NCBI RefSeq assembly: GCF_000798815.1
Contig: NZ_JTLD01000017.1
Coordinates: forward strand, 46,409 to 110,408
Direction of reading: 5' to 3'
Source of the DNA: Alistipes sp. ZOR0009
GTDB taxonomy: Bacteria; Bacteroidota; Bacteroidia; Bacteroidales; ZOR0009
DNA: 64,000 nt
This document shows, piece by piece, positions 17,839 through 26,031 of the stretch. Numbering within the stretch: the first letter of the stretch is position 1; each line of letters begins with the position of its first letter. Position numbers and translations under genes: made by a program. Under the pieces are notes generated by a model. The model was not told the DNA's origin. It saw nothing but the letters and a program-made list of their open reading frames with translations, and did no database searches.

Positions 17839-18726
17839 ATGGAAGATCAAAGTCAAGTAAAGAAAACCAGTAAGGTTTTAATAGGAGTAATTGCAGCCCT
17901 ATCGGTTGTGGTTCTAGTATTGGGTGGCATGTACCTTAAGCAGGTTAATAGCTCAAAATCAATTCAGGAGCAGCTAACACAGGAGAAGGATTCCATTCAG
18001 GCTAACCTTCAAAATATGGCTTCGGAGTATAAGCAGCTAAAAACTGATAATGACACCATCAACACCCAGCTTCAAGGTCAGAGAGCTAAGGTTGAAGAGC
18101 TTTTAACAGAGATCAGACGAGTTAAGAGCGTAAACTACCAGCAAATCAAGCAGTATCAAAGCGAGTTGGGAACGTTGCGCGCTATCATGCGTAGCTATAT
18201 TACGCAGATCGACTCTTTAAATACCTTGAATCAAGCTCTTATTGCGGAGAATATAGAGGTGAAAAAGAGCTACTCTTCTGAGAAGGTAAAGAATCAGGAG
18301 CTTTCTCAAAAGAACGAATCGCTTAACACGCAAGTTGCCAAAGGATCGCAAATCAAGGCACGAGGTGTAAGCGCGCTTCCAATTAATGCAAGAGGTAAGG
18401 AGATGAGCCGTGCCAGCCGTGTAGAGAAGGTGAAGGTTTGCTTTACTTTGGTTGAAAACAGCATTGCTAAGCCTGGAATAAAGGTGGTTTACTTGAGAGT
18501 TAACAGTCCCGACGGATTTCTCTTGGCCAAAAGCGAAGCCGATGTATTTACTGCAGGCGGCGAGAACTTAGTTTATTCGGCAAAGCGCGAGGTCGACTAC
18601 CAGAATCAAGATGTTGATATGTGTATTTTCTACGATACGCGAGGAGAGTTGAAGCCCGGAACCTACTCTGCTTCTATTTTCTTAGATGGCCAAAAGGTGG
18701 GTACAACGCAGTTTATTCTGAAGTAA
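17839..18726 (+). CDS. Membrane-anchored coiled-coil protein, unknown function
   Basis: 295 residues. A short basic N-terminus is followed by one membrane segment (about 12-31) and then a long coiled coil (about 35-165) rich in Q, K, E, L and N. The C-terminal globular domain, about 190-295, has a beta-rich pattern (KVCFTLVENSIAKPGIKVVY, YLRVNSPDGFLL, GELKPGTYSASIFLDG). The predicted topology puts this domain in the periplasm. It follows the GldA-like gene by 18 bases and ends at a strong terminator, so the two are co-transcribed. I recognise the architecture as a conserved Bacteroidota hypothetical family but know no function. Confidence 0.7.
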   Translation: MEDQSQVKKTSKVLIGVIAALSVVVLVLGGMYLKQVNSSKSIQEQLTQEKDSIQANLQNMASEYKQLKTDNDTINTQLQGQRAKVEELLTEIRRVKSVNYQQIKQYQSELGTLRAIMRSYITQIDSLNTLNQALIAENIEVKKSYSSEKVKNQELSQKNESLNTQVAKGSQIKARGVSALPINARGKEMSRASRVEKVKVCFTLVENSIAKPGIKVVYLRVNSPDGFLLAKSEADVFTAGGENLVYSAKREVDYQNQDVDMCIFYDTRGELKPGTYSASIFLDGQKVGTTQFILK

Positions 18727-18744
18727 AACTTTGCAAAATATTAT

Positions 18745-18774
18745 AAAAAAGGCTGTTATTTAACAGCCTTTTTT
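18745..18774 (+). terminator. Terminator after the coiled-coil gene
   Basis: Arms AAAAAAGGCTGTTA and TAACAGCCTTTTTT with a TT loop, followed by T-rich sequence. Confidence 0.85.
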
Positions 18775-18845
18775 AGTTTGCCCTGAACCTATGAGAAAAT
18801 ATGTTGTCTAACATGTATTTTAGTACAACGTAAGAAAATTATTTC

Positions 18846-18853
18846 TATCTTTG
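18846..18853 (+). promoter_or_regulatory. -7 box upstream of the acyl-CoA synthetase gene
   Basis: TATCTTTG matches TAnnTTTG; the expected transcript start is near 18860, giving a leader of about 70 bases. The -33 element is poor. Confidence 0.4.
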
Positions 18854-18929
18854 GCCGTTTGCAATCTATTTAAAGGATTGAAAAATTGGCTGTTATAGAG
18901 ATAACAATCGTTTAACTAAAGATTTTTTG

Positions 18930-20585
18930 ATGGAGACATCATACATTAAGCAGTTTGAACGTGCGATTAAAGAAAATTGGGAACGGACGGCACTAACTGA
19001 TTACAAAGGAGAGTCATATCGATTTAAAGATGTGGCCCGTCGAGTAGAAAAAATACACCTTATATTCGAAAGATGCGGGGTGGAAAAGGGGGATAAGATT
19101 GCTCTTATTGGGCGAAACTCCTCGAACTGGGCGGTAACCTTTATTGCTACGGTAACTTATGGAGCGGTTATTGTTCCAATTCTTCACGAGTTTAAGATTG
19201 ATAACATTCATCATATTATCAACCATTCTGAAGCAAAGGTTGTTTTTGCTGGTGAGTCGTTTTTAGAGCAGCTAGATGAGAAGCAAATGCCTCAGCTCAA
19301 CGCGATTATCAACCTAACCAACTTTACGGTTGCTTTTGATGCCTTTAATAAGGAAATATCTCTGCTAACCAACAAGGTTAATGAACTTTACAAGGAGAAA
19401 TATCCCAATGGGCTTCAAGCGAAAGATCTGAGCTACCAAGCTGAAGAAAATCCCGAAGATATAGGACTTCTAAACTACACATCTGGAACATCTGGGTTCT
19501 CTAAGGGTGTAATGCTCCCATACCGAAGCTTGATGGCCAACTACCTTTTTGGTGTTGATGTGCTTAACATCGAGAGAGGCGAAAAGATGGTTTCCCTTTT
19601 GCCGTTAGCTCATGCTTATGGGTTGGCGTTCGAGTTTGTTTACGAATTTCTATCGGGGGTCGAAATAGTTTTTCTTACCAAGAACCTATCGCCAAAGCTT
19701 ATTCTTGAGGCATTTGGAGAGGTTAAACCCCGTATAATTCTGCTTGTTCCCCTTATTTTGGAGAAAATCTACAAGAAGGAGATTCAGCCAAAGCTATCTA
19801 CGCCAAGTATGAAGTTCCTGCTAGCAATACCAGGCCTTCGTAACATCATCTATAAAAAAATCAACGATAAGTTAACATCGCTATTTGGGGGTAACTTCCT
19901 AGAGGTTATCATTGGTGGCGCCGCCATGAATCCAGAGGTGGAGATGTTCTTGAAAAAGATAGGTTTTCGCTATACGGTAGGCTATGGAATGACCGAGTGC
20001 GGTCCAATCATAGGATATGCCTCATGGGATGAGAACCAGCTATATTCTTGTGGGAAAATTGTGAAGAGGTTGGAGATGAAGATCGATTCTACCGATCCGT
20101 ACAATATTCCTGGTGAGATTTTGGTGAAGGGCGAGAACGTGATGCTTGGATACTACAAGAACGAAGAGGCTACCGAAGCTGTTTTTTCAAATGGATGGCT
20201 GCATACCGGAGACCTTGCCGTTATTGATAAGCAAGGATTTATTTACATAAAAGGGAGAAGTAAGAATATGATTCTTGGACCTTCTGGGCAGAATATCTAC
20301 CCCGAGGAGATTGAGAATAAGCTGAACAACCTTCCTTTCATAAATGAGTCGTTGCTTGTTGAAAGCAACTCCCGATTGGTTGCTCTTATCTACCCCGATG
20401 TTGAAGGCGCCAAAAGTGCTGGATATAGCGAGGATGAGCTGCATAAGTATATTGAAAAGAAGAGGGTAGAGGTGAATAAGCATTTGCCGCTTTACTGCCA
20501 AATTTCTGCCGTTAGGCTTAGGGATGAAGAGTTTGAGAAAACTCCAAAGAAGAGTATAAAAAGGTATCTTTACCAAGAAGCATAG
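18930..20585 (+). CDS. AMP-forming acyl-CoA synthetase (long-chain type)
   Basis: 551 residues from ATG 18930 (a TTG one codon earlier is less likely). ANL-superfamily motifs are in order: the P-loop LNYTSGTSGFSKGVMLPYRSL, the adenine motif GYGMTECGPIIGY, the hinge/A8 region WLHTGDLAVIDKQGFIYIKG, RSKNMILGPSGQNIYPEEIE and the catalytic Lys in KTPKKSIKRYL near the end. It activates fatty acids to acyl-CoA for phospholipid synthesis or degradation. The carboxylate specificity cannot be read. Monocistronic, with a terminator directly after. Confidence 0.9.
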   Translation: METSYIKQFERAIKENWERTALTDYKGESYRFKDVARRVEKIHLIFERCGVEKGDKIALIGRNSSNWAVTFIATVTYGAVIVPILHEFKIDNIHHIINHSEAKVVFAGESFLEQLDEKQMPQLNAIINLTNFTVAFDAFNKEISLLTNKVNELYKEKYPNGLQAKDLSYQAEENPEDIGLLNYTSGTSGFSKGVMLPYRSLMANYLFGVDVLNIERGEKMVSLLPLAHAYGLAFEFVYEFLSGVEIVFLTKNLSPKLILEAFGEVKPRIILLVPLILEKIYKKEIQPKLSTPSMKFLLAIPGLRNIIYKKINDKLTSLFGGNFLEVIIGGAAMNPEVEMFLKKIGFRYTVGYGMTECGPIIGYASWDENQLYSCGKIVKRLEMKIDSTDPYNIPGEILVKGENVMLGYYKNEEATEAVFSNGWLHTGDLAVIDKQGFIYIKGRSKNMILGPSGQNIYPEEIENKLNNLPFINESLLVESNSRLVALIYPDVEGAKSAGYSEDELHKYIEKKRVEVNKHLPLYCQISAVRLRDEEFEKTPKKSIKRYLYQEA

Positions 20586-20590
20586 CATCT

Positions 20591-20618
20591 AAGCCTCCTT
20601 TTAGGGGGCTTTTTTTTT
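20591..20618 (+). terminator. Terminator after the acyl-CoA synthetase gene
   Basis: Arms AAGCCTCC and GGGGGCTT (with a G-T pair) around TTTTA, then eight T residues. Confidence 0.8.
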
Positions 20619-20624
20619 GAGGTT

Positions 20625-20632
20625 TATATTTG
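20625..20632 (+). promoter_or_regulatory. -7 box for the LysR regulator
   Basis: TATATTTG matches TAnnTTTG. The implied transcript start near 20639 coincides with the alternative GTG start codon, which favours ATG 20657 as the true start. Confidence 0.45.
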
Positions 20633-20656
20633 TAATTTGTGTCCAAACTAACTTAT

Positions 20657-21544
20657 ATGCTCGATTTTAAGCTCAAGGTGTTTCTATCAGCAAGCCGCTC
20701 GCTTAGCTTTACCAAAGCTGCTACCGAAAATTTTATATCACAACCGGCAGTGAGTAAGATTATAAAGCAGCTGGAGCTGCAAATAGGGCATCATCTTTTT
20801 GAACGAAAAGGAGCAAAGCTGGAGTTGACTCGTGCCGGAGAGATTCTAATGGGGCACCTAGAGCAGGTTAGCCAAACCGAGAAGCAGCTACAGTTTGACC
20901 TAGGACTCCTAAGCAATGAGCATAAGGGCGTTTTTACGATTGGAGCCTCTACTACCATTGCTCAGTACGTTATTCCAAAGCTGCTGCTGCAGTTTAGTAA
21001 CGTTTACCCGAACTTGGAGGTAAAGCTTCTAAGCGGAAATACTAACGAAGTAGAGCATGCGATGCTCGAAAAACGGGTTGATTTGGGTGTTGTAGAGGGG
21101 GTAAGCCACCGCAGTGGATTAAGATATATCCCTTTTATGGATGATGATTTGGTGGTTTGTTGCCATAAATCTAATCCTATAGCAAGCAGAGGCGACATTA
21201 CGTTAGAGCTTCTGCAAAATCAGCCTGTACTGTTGAGAGAGCGAGGATCTGGAACGCTAGAGGTGATAGAGTATGCCTTACGAAGCTCTGGCTTGAGGCT
21301 ATCTAACCTAAACGTGAAGCTATACCTAGGAAGTACTGAGAGTATTAAAAATGCGCTGGAGGCTGGAACTTGCATTGCAATTATTTCGCGATTAGCCGTT
21401 CGTAAAGAGCTGGAAGTTGGCTCGATAAAGCAGCTACATGTCGCAGATATCTCTTTTAGGAGGGAGCTCGCCTTTGTAACTCCTGTTGGAGGAGCAACCG
21501 GAATTGCTGATTCATTTATTCAGTTTGTTCGAATTAATAGATAG
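20657..21544 (+). CDS. LysR-family regulator (YeiE/CysL-like)
   Basis: 295 residues from ATG 20657. The N-terminal winged helix-turn-helix is complete (LSFTKAATENFISQPAVSKIIKQLE), followed by the linker helix and a two-lobed periplasmic-binding-like effector domain (FTIGASTTIAQYVIPKLLLQF, DLGVVEG, ALEAGTCIAIISRLAV). It sits upstream of a YeiH-family gene in the same direction, the same pairing as yeiE-yeiH in Escherichia coli. It therefore probably regulates the YeiH gene and perhaps sulfur-compound metabolism. An 11-bp palindrome just after its stop is a candidate binding site. Confidence 0.85.
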   Translation: MLDFKLKVFLSASRSLSFTKAATENFISQPAVSKIIKQLELQIGHHLFERKGAKLELTRAGEILMGHLEQVSQTEKQLQFDLGLLSNEHKGVFTIGASTTIAQYVIPKLLLQFSNVYPNLEVKLLSGNTNEVEHAMLEKRVDLGVVEGVSHRSGLRYIPFMDDDLVVCCHKSNPIASRGDITLELLQNQPVLLRERGSGTLEVIEYALRSSGLRLSNLNVKLYLGSTESIKNALEAGTCIAIISRLAVRKELEVGSIKQLHVADISFRRELAFVTPVGGATGIADSFIQFVRINR

Positions 21545-21545
21545 C

Positions 21546-21570
21546 TTATAGCTATGTACCATAGCTATAA
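21546..21570. promoter_or_regulatory. Perfect palindrome, candidate LysR operator
   Basis: TTATAGCTATG (21546-21556) and CATAGCTATAA (21560-21570) form an 11-bp perfect inverted repeat around TAC. It begins 2 bases after the lysR stop and is centred about 55 bases upstream of the start predicted from the -7 box at 21599. That position suits a LysR recognition site. It lacks a T-run, so a terminator is less likely. Confidence 0.5.
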
Positions 21571-21598
21571 CACCGTAGAGAAAGCATCGTTAAGGCTG

Positions 21599-21606
21599 TA
21601 CTTTTG
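21599..21606 (+). promoter_or_regulatory. -7 box for the yeiH-like gene
   Basis: TACTTTTG matches TAnnTTTG; no TTG at -33, as expected for an activator-dependent promoter. Transcription from here gives a leader of about 120 bases. Confidence 0.45.
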
Positions 21607-21623
21607 CCTTCATAAGTAAAGAA

Positions 21624-21699
21624 ACCCTATACTTGAATAACCAATCTGTGTGGCTGCCTGAGTTTAGCGGCTATGGACCGAGCATTTATAGCATAGGGT
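21624..21699 (+). ncRNA. Foldable leader element of the yeiH-like gene
   Basis: A closing stem pairs ACCCTAT (21624-21630) with ATAGGGT (21693-21699). Inside, TGTGGCTGC (21649-21657) pairs with GCGGCTATG (21667-21675), including G-T pairs, around the loop CTGAGTTTA. The segment lies wholly in the untranslated leader. It does not match any riboswitch consensus I can recall. A cis-regulatory role is inferred only from the folding and position. Confidence 0.3.
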
Positions 21700-21730
21700 G
21701 ACTTCAACCGTTAAAAACAACTTTATTCGG

Positions 21731-22765
21731 ATGAAAAAAAAGTTACAACCTCATGTTCTTCATGGGATTTTGCTGGTTGCTCTATTTTCGATGTCGGCCT
21801 TTTATATTGCCGAGTTTCCTCTATTTCAAAAGTTATCTTTTAGCCCCCTCATTATAGGGATTGTGATTGGTATGCTTTATGCCAACAGCTTGCGCCAGCA
21901 TTTACCCAAGGCGTGGGTTGGAGGGATCCTTTTTTGTACCAAGACTTTGCTAAGATGGGCAATAGTTTTTTATGGGTTCAGGCTTACCTTTCAGAACCTG
22001 CTGGATGTTGGGTTGGCAGGAGTTGTGACAGCCGTGCTGGTGGTGGGGCTAATAACCACTATTGGGTACTTTATAGGTAAGTGGATGGGGATAGACAGGG
22101 ATATTGCCATCCTAACATCGGTAGGATCTGCCGTATGTGGCGCTGCTGCGGTGCTTGGCATGGAGCCAGTGCTTAACAGCAAGCCCTACAAAAGCGCCGT
22201 GGCCGTATCAACAGTTGTTCTTTTTGGTACCACTGCGATGTTTCTTTATCCCTACCTATTCCGTATGGGGCTTTTTGACCTCGATCCAACACAAATGGGG
22301 ATATTTACCGGTGGTACAATCCACGAGGTTGCTCAGGTGGTGGGTGCCGGTAAGGCAATATCGTCGGAGGTGGCAGATACGGCCATTATCGTGAAGATGA
22401 TTAGGGTAATGATGCTGGCTCCTTTGCTGCTGCTGTTTAGCTTTATGCTAGCCAAGCGGAGGGAGGTATCGGAGGATGGTACGGTTGCGAAATCGAAAAT
22501 AACGATTCCTTGGTTTGCTTTTGGATTTATTGCCGTAATTGGTTTTAACTCGCTAAACCTGCTTCCGGCTAATGTAGTGGGAACCATAAATAGCCTAGAT
22601 ACGTTTGTTTTAACCATGGCGATGACTGCTTTGGGGATGGAAACGAGCATTGCCAAGATGAAGGGTGCTGGAGTAAAGCCACTTGTCTTAGCGCTGATAC
22701 TATTCATTGTGCTAACCGTTGGTGGCTACTTTTACAGCAAGTATTTTCTGCCATTTTTGCTGTAG
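21731..22765 (+). CDS. yeiH: YeiH-family (UPF0324) membrane protein, putative sulfate exporter
   Basis: 344 residues from ATG 21731 (MKKKLQPHVLHG); a GTG at 21698 would add 11 residues without family support. About ten membrane segments and the family motifs FSPLIIGIVIGML, CTKTLLRWAIVFYGFRLTFQ, ILTSVGSAVCGAAAVLG, GTIHEVAQVVGAGK and ALGMETSIAKMK. The family is annotated as putative sulfate or sulfonate exporters, with little direct proof. Control by the preceding LysR protein is likely from gene order. Confidence 0.88.
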   Translation: MKKKLQPHVLHGILLVALFSMSAFYIAEFPLFQKLSFSPLIIGIVIGMLYANSLRQHLPKAWVGGILFCTKTLLRWAIVFYGFRLTFQNLLDVGLAGVVTAVLVVGLITTIGYFIGKWMGIDRDIAILTSVGSAVCGAAAVLGMEPVLNSKPYKSAVAVSTVVLFGTTAMFLYPYLFRMGLFDLDPTQMGIFTGGTIHEVAQVVGAGKAISSEVADTAIIVKMIRVMMLAPLLLLFSFMLAKRREVSEDGTVAKSKITIPWFAFGFIAVIGFNSLNLLPANVVGTINSLDTFVLTMAMTALGMETSIAKMKGAGVKPLVLALILFIVLTVGGYFYSKYFLPFLL

Positions 22766-22805
22766 TCGGTGCTACATTTCGAAATAAGACTTAGCTGTAA
22801 GATGC

Positions 22806-22837
22806 AAAAAGGAAGCTTAGAGAAGCTTCCTTTTTTT
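22806..22837. terminator. Bidirectional terminator between yeiH and the DUF2461 gene
   Basis: Arms AAAAAGGAAGCTT and AAGCTTCCTTTTT around AGAG, with A-rich and T-rich flanks between convergent genes. Confidence 0.88.
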
Positions 22838-22852
22838 ATGCTGCTGCTTTGG

Positions 22853-23512
22853 TTACGGCATATCCTCTATAGCCCGATTCAGAAAATCGTTGAAGGGTTT
22901 TAGCTCGCGGAAGGCTTCTGCCGCATACGAGATAAATTTGGGGCTAGATACCTCTTCGTTCGAGAGCGGATGCATTACATACAAATCCTTGTGTTTTAGG
23001 ATATCTGCCGCTGGATTTTCTTTGCTATAGCCTTTAGGAATCGTCTTTAGCTTATCTCCATGTAGTATGGGGTACAGTTTACAGAAGCTCGGGTTCTTGA
23101 TTATGTTAATGAAATCTTCATGGTAGATATCTAGATCCTCGCGCACCCTACTTAAGACGGCCGATTCGGGCATGTAAAGTCCTCCCGAGAGGAAAGACGC
23201 TCCCGGTTCGAAGTGCACGTAGTATCCCGAGAATCTGCTCTTGCGTCCACCGCGCGAAAGGTAGGCTCCCATGTTTGTTTTGTAGGGATCCTTATTTTTC
23301 GAAAACCGAGTATCCTTATAGATTCTAAAGATGCAATCTTTAGGTTCAAGCACGCGAATCGCGTTATCAAATTCGCCAACGGCTGCAATTAGCTGGCCTA
23401 CGACTCCTTCAAATTCGGATAATGCCGCCTTGTATTGCTCCTTGTTGGCGTTAAACCAATCGCGGTTGTTATTCTCTTTAAGCGTGTTCAGAAAGTCGAA
23501 TATTTTACTCAT
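22853..23512 (-). CDS. DUF2461 (TIGR02453) family protein
   Basis: 219 residues. Family motifs are FDFLNTLKENNNRDWFNANK at the N-terminus, FRIYKDTRFSKNKDPYKTNMGAYL in the middle and YYVHFEPGASFLSGGLYMPE. The family is widespread and its function is unknown. It starts 12 bases after the hemW stop, so the two form an operon. Confidence 0.85.
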   Translation of the reverse strand: MSKIFDFLNTLKENNNRDWFNANKEQYKAALSEFEGVVGQLIAAVGEFDNAIRVLEPKDCIFRIYKDTRFSKNKDPYKTNMGAYLSRGGRKSRFSGYYVHFEPGASFLSGGLYMPESAVLSRVREDLDIYHEDFINIIKNPSFCKLYPILHGDKLKTIPKGYSKENPAADILKHKDLYVMHPLSNEEVSSPKFISYAAEAFRELKPFNDFLNRAIEDMP

Positions 23513-23524
23513 AATCCTCTTTTT

Positions 23525-24655
23525 TTAGTCTTCAACAAAGAAAAGGTCCGACATGATGCCATCCGATACTAGGAAAAAGTGGCTGGGTATTCGGATGTTT
23601 GTTCCTGTATCAACCAGCTTCCCGCTTGCCAAATGGGGCTCGATGGATGTATAAAAGTAATCAATAAAATGGTGCTGAAACTGCTGCTGGAGCCTCTTTT
23701 TATCGATGCCCCAAGCCGTGCGCAACGAGGTTAGGATAAACTCGTTGTACTGCTCGGCTGCGCTCATGTTCTCTTGCTCCCAGTATATCTCCGAATTTTG
23801 GATGGCGTTTAGGTATTTGCCGTTGTTGGCGATATTCCATTGGCGCGAAATCCCGTTAAAGGAGTGGGCCGATGGGCCAACACCAATGTACTTTGTGTAG
23901 TTCCAGTACGAGGTGTTGTGCTTGGAGTAAAAGCCGGGTTTGGCAAAGTTTGATACTTCGTAATGCTCAAATCCGCCCTCTATGAGCTTCTTCTCGAGGA
24001 TGGCGTAGAGCTGTTCGCTTAGCTCATCATCAACGGGGTGGAACAAGCCACGCTTCATCCTATTCCCAAAAACAGTTTTGGGCTCGATGCTGAGATGGTA
24101 CGACGAGATATGCTGTACGCCAAGCGAGAGGGCTATGGTCAGATTTTGCTCCCATTCGGCTTGTGTTTGCTCTGGTATGCCGTAAATGAGGTCGATGGTG
24201 ATGTTGTTAAAGCCTGCGGCTTGCGCCATGGGAACTACCTCCATTGCCATCTGCGCGTTGTGGCGGCGGTTCATCAGCAGCAAATCGCGCTCGACGAAAG
24301 ACTGAATTCCGATGCTTAGCCGGTTTACTCCAATGGCTTTAAGCTGAGAGAGGTAGTCGGCCGACAGGTCGTCGGGGTTTGCCTCCACCGTTACTTCCTC
24401 GAGCTGGCAGGGGTAAAACCTTTTTACGGTATTAATAAGCTCCTCCAGCTCGGCTGCAGTGCATATCGTCGGAGTTCCTCCCCCAAAGTATAGGGTGGTT
24501 ATCGTTTCACCCCCGAGGTATTCTCGTCGTTGCTCAATTTCGAGGGCGAGCGCTTTCAGCATCTTCTCTTTGTTCTCTAGCGACATCGAAAAGTAGAAGT
24601 CGCAGTAGTGGCAAAGCTTCTTGCAGAAGGGTATGTGTATGTAAAATCCAGCCAA
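23525..24655 (-). CDS. hemW: Radical SAM heme chaperone HemW
   Basis: 376 residues. The radical SAM cluster motif CKKLCHYCDF (Cys11, Cys15, Cys18) is at the N-terminus, with the characteristic HemW F/Y at the position following the last Cys. YFGGGTPT and the C-terminal HemN_C domain (YNEFILTSLRTAWGIDKKRL) follow. HemW inserts heme into apoproteins. Older databases call it oxygen-independent coproporphyrinogen oxidase, but the Cys pattern CX3CX2C without the following CX Cys of HemN fits HemW. This gene is visibly more GC-rich than the left end of the window. Confidence 0.9.
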   Translation of the reverse strand: MAGFYIHIPFCKKLCHYCDFYFSMSLENKEKMLKALALEIEQRREYLGGETITTLYFGGGTPTICTAAELEELINTVKRFYPCQLEEVTVEANPDDLSADYLSQLKAIGVNRLSIGIQSFVERDLLLMNRRHNAQMAMEVVPMAQAAGFNNITIDLIYGIPEQTQAEWEQNLTIALSLGVQHISSYHLSIEPKTVFGNRMKRGLFHPVDDELSEQLYAILEKKLIEGGFEHYEVSNFAKPGFYSKHNTSYWNYTKYIGVGPSAHSFNGISRQWNIANNGKYLNAIQNSEIYWEQENMSAAEQYNEFILTSLRTAWGIDKKRLQQQFQHHFIDYFYTSIEPHLASGKLVDTGTNIRIPSHFFLVSDGIMSDLFFVED

Positions 24656-24668
24656 AGGAATAAAGTGT

Positions 24669-24676
24669 TACATTTG
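24669..24676 (+). promoter_or_regulatory. -7 box upstream of vanZ-like gene
   Basis: TACATTTG matches TAnnTTTG. It overlaps the alternative GTG start at 24676, which favours ATG 24709. Confidence 0.4.
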
Positions 24677-24708
24677 TGCTACGAATTTACAAAGTAAAGC
24701 CGAAAGTT

Positions 24709-25107
24709 ATGGTAAAAGCGAGATATTGGATATCAATAATATGGGCTATTGTTATACTAATTCTTTGTGGCATGCCTCCTAAGGATGTAGAGGCCATTAA
24801 ATTTGTTGATATACCTTATCTTGATAAGATTGCCCATGTTGGCTTATACCTCATATTTGGACTGCTGGTAATGGCGGTTTTAACGCTGCATAAGAGGCTT
24901 AAGGCTTCGAGCTGGATATATGTTATTGCCATTCTTATATGTATTCTGTATGGCTGGCTTATTGAGATTTTGCAGCGTACGATTTTTCCTGGGCGCAGCT
25001 ACGAGCTGATGGACTTGGTTGCCGATACGGCAGGAGCGGTAATAGGAGTGCTGCTTTACGGATGGGTAAGCCGTAAGCTAAAGCGATGGCTTAAAATAGA
25101 GGAATAG
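24709..25107 (+). CDS. VanZ-family membrane protein
   Basis: 132 residues from ATG 24709. Four membrane segments; family motifs are LCGMPP, LDKIAHVGLYLIFGLL and, near the C-terminus, EILQRTIFPGRSYELMDLVADTAGAVIG. VanZ relatives are small membrane proteins; the enterococcal member gives low-level teicoplanin resistance, but the general function is unknown. It diverges from hemW by about 50 bases and ends at a terminator. Confidence 0.85.
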   Translation: MVKARYWISIIWAIVILILCGMPPKDVEAIKFVDIPYLDKIAHVGLYLIFGLLVMAVLTLHKRLKASSWIYVIAILICILYGWLIEILQRTIFPGRSYELMDLVADTAGAVIGVLLYGWVSRKLKRWLKIEE

Positions 25108-25114
25108 ATAGAAG

Positions 25115-25137
25115 AAGCACTTTGGGTGCTTTTTTTT
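25115..25137 (+). terminator. Terminator after the vanZ-like gene
   Basis: Arms AAGCAC and GTGCTT around TTTGG followed by T8. Confidence 0.8.
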
Positions 25138-25547
25138 ATGCCCGTTAGCGAATTTCTGGAGATATTAGGAGCATCTCTACTACGTAGAACCGTACTCGGT
25201 TTTTTTATTCAATCTCGCCGTTCGAGCGGTTGCCAACCTTGGTGGGAATGCCGCTGCGCTTGTTGCCCTCAGAGCCCTTTTGGAGCGGCTTTAGCTCAAT
25301 CTAAAGGCCATCTTCGGAAAATGCTTCATCATGGGAGCCGATACGCTATTCTTGCCGCTTAGACGCCTGCGATGGGAGAGTCTTCTTATGGCCTCCTTTT
25401 GAAAGGCTTTATGAACGAAGCTTTCCCTGTTTTCTTTCTCTTTAGATGCCTGTACGCTTGACGTTACCATTTTGTAGATAGCGCTCCGCTAGCAGCCTAC
25501 CCATTCCATCGGCTATTTATGGGAGGTGTTTCGCCTAGCAATTAATG
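25138..25547. other. Intergenic stretch without a confident gene
   Basis: About 410 bases between the vanZ terminator and the 21-bp array. The only ORF worth noting is on the minus strand, 25470 to 25291 (59 codons from ATG; Lys/Arg-rich, beginning MVTSSVQASKEKENRESF). A second minus-strand frame over 25204-25290 reads IELKPLQKGSEGNKRSG and has stops before it. Neither matches a family I know. They could be remnants of a small gene or chance. Confidence 0.25.
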
Positions 25548-26031
25548 GGTTTCTCCTAGCCATGCAGGTGCTGCTATTAACCCTACAGGGTTATCTCTCA
25601 GCCATCGACAGTTTGCTCCTAAGCTTGCATGGTTTGCTCGAAACCATCGACAGTTTGCTCCTAAGCTTGCATGGTTTGCTCGAAACCATGGACGGTTTGC
25701 TCCTAGGCTTGCATGGTTTGCTCGAAATGATCGACGGTTTGCTCCTAACCGTGCGTGGTTTGCTCGAAACCATCGACGGTTTGCTCCTAACCATGCGTGG
25801 TTTGCTCGAAACCATCGACGGTTTGCTCCTAACCATGCGTGGTTTGCTCAAAACCATCGACGGTTTGCTCCTAACCATGCGTGGTTTGCTCGAAACCATG
25901 GACGGTTTGCTCCTAACCGTGCGTGGTTTGCTCGAAACCATGGACGGTTTGCTCCTAACCTTGCGAGGTTTGCTCCAACTCATCGACAGTTTGCCCCAAG
26001 CCATGCATGGTTGCAGCCTTCGCATGGAAGG
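25548..26031. repeat. Tandem array of about 23 units of 21 bp (42-bp higher-order unit)
   Basis: The core GTTTGCTC recurs at 25611 and every 21 bases up to 25968, with a variant GTTTGCCC at 25989. More degenerate units continue the phase outwards to 25548 and 26010. Two unit types alternate: GTTTGCTCGAAACC (A) and GTTTGCTCCTAACC (B), giving a 42-bp repeat. Central units are almost identical and edge units have decayed. Each unit contains a small hairpin (GGTTT...AAACC). Both strands stay open across the array because the period is divisible by three (14-residue repeats such as LLLTMRGLLETIDG), but neither frame has gene-like flanks. It lies in a convergent gap between two terminators. Confidence 0.9.

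Noticed and set aside
25548..26031. CRISPR array
   Set aside because: Units are head-to-tail with no unique spacers, and no cas genes are present in the window.
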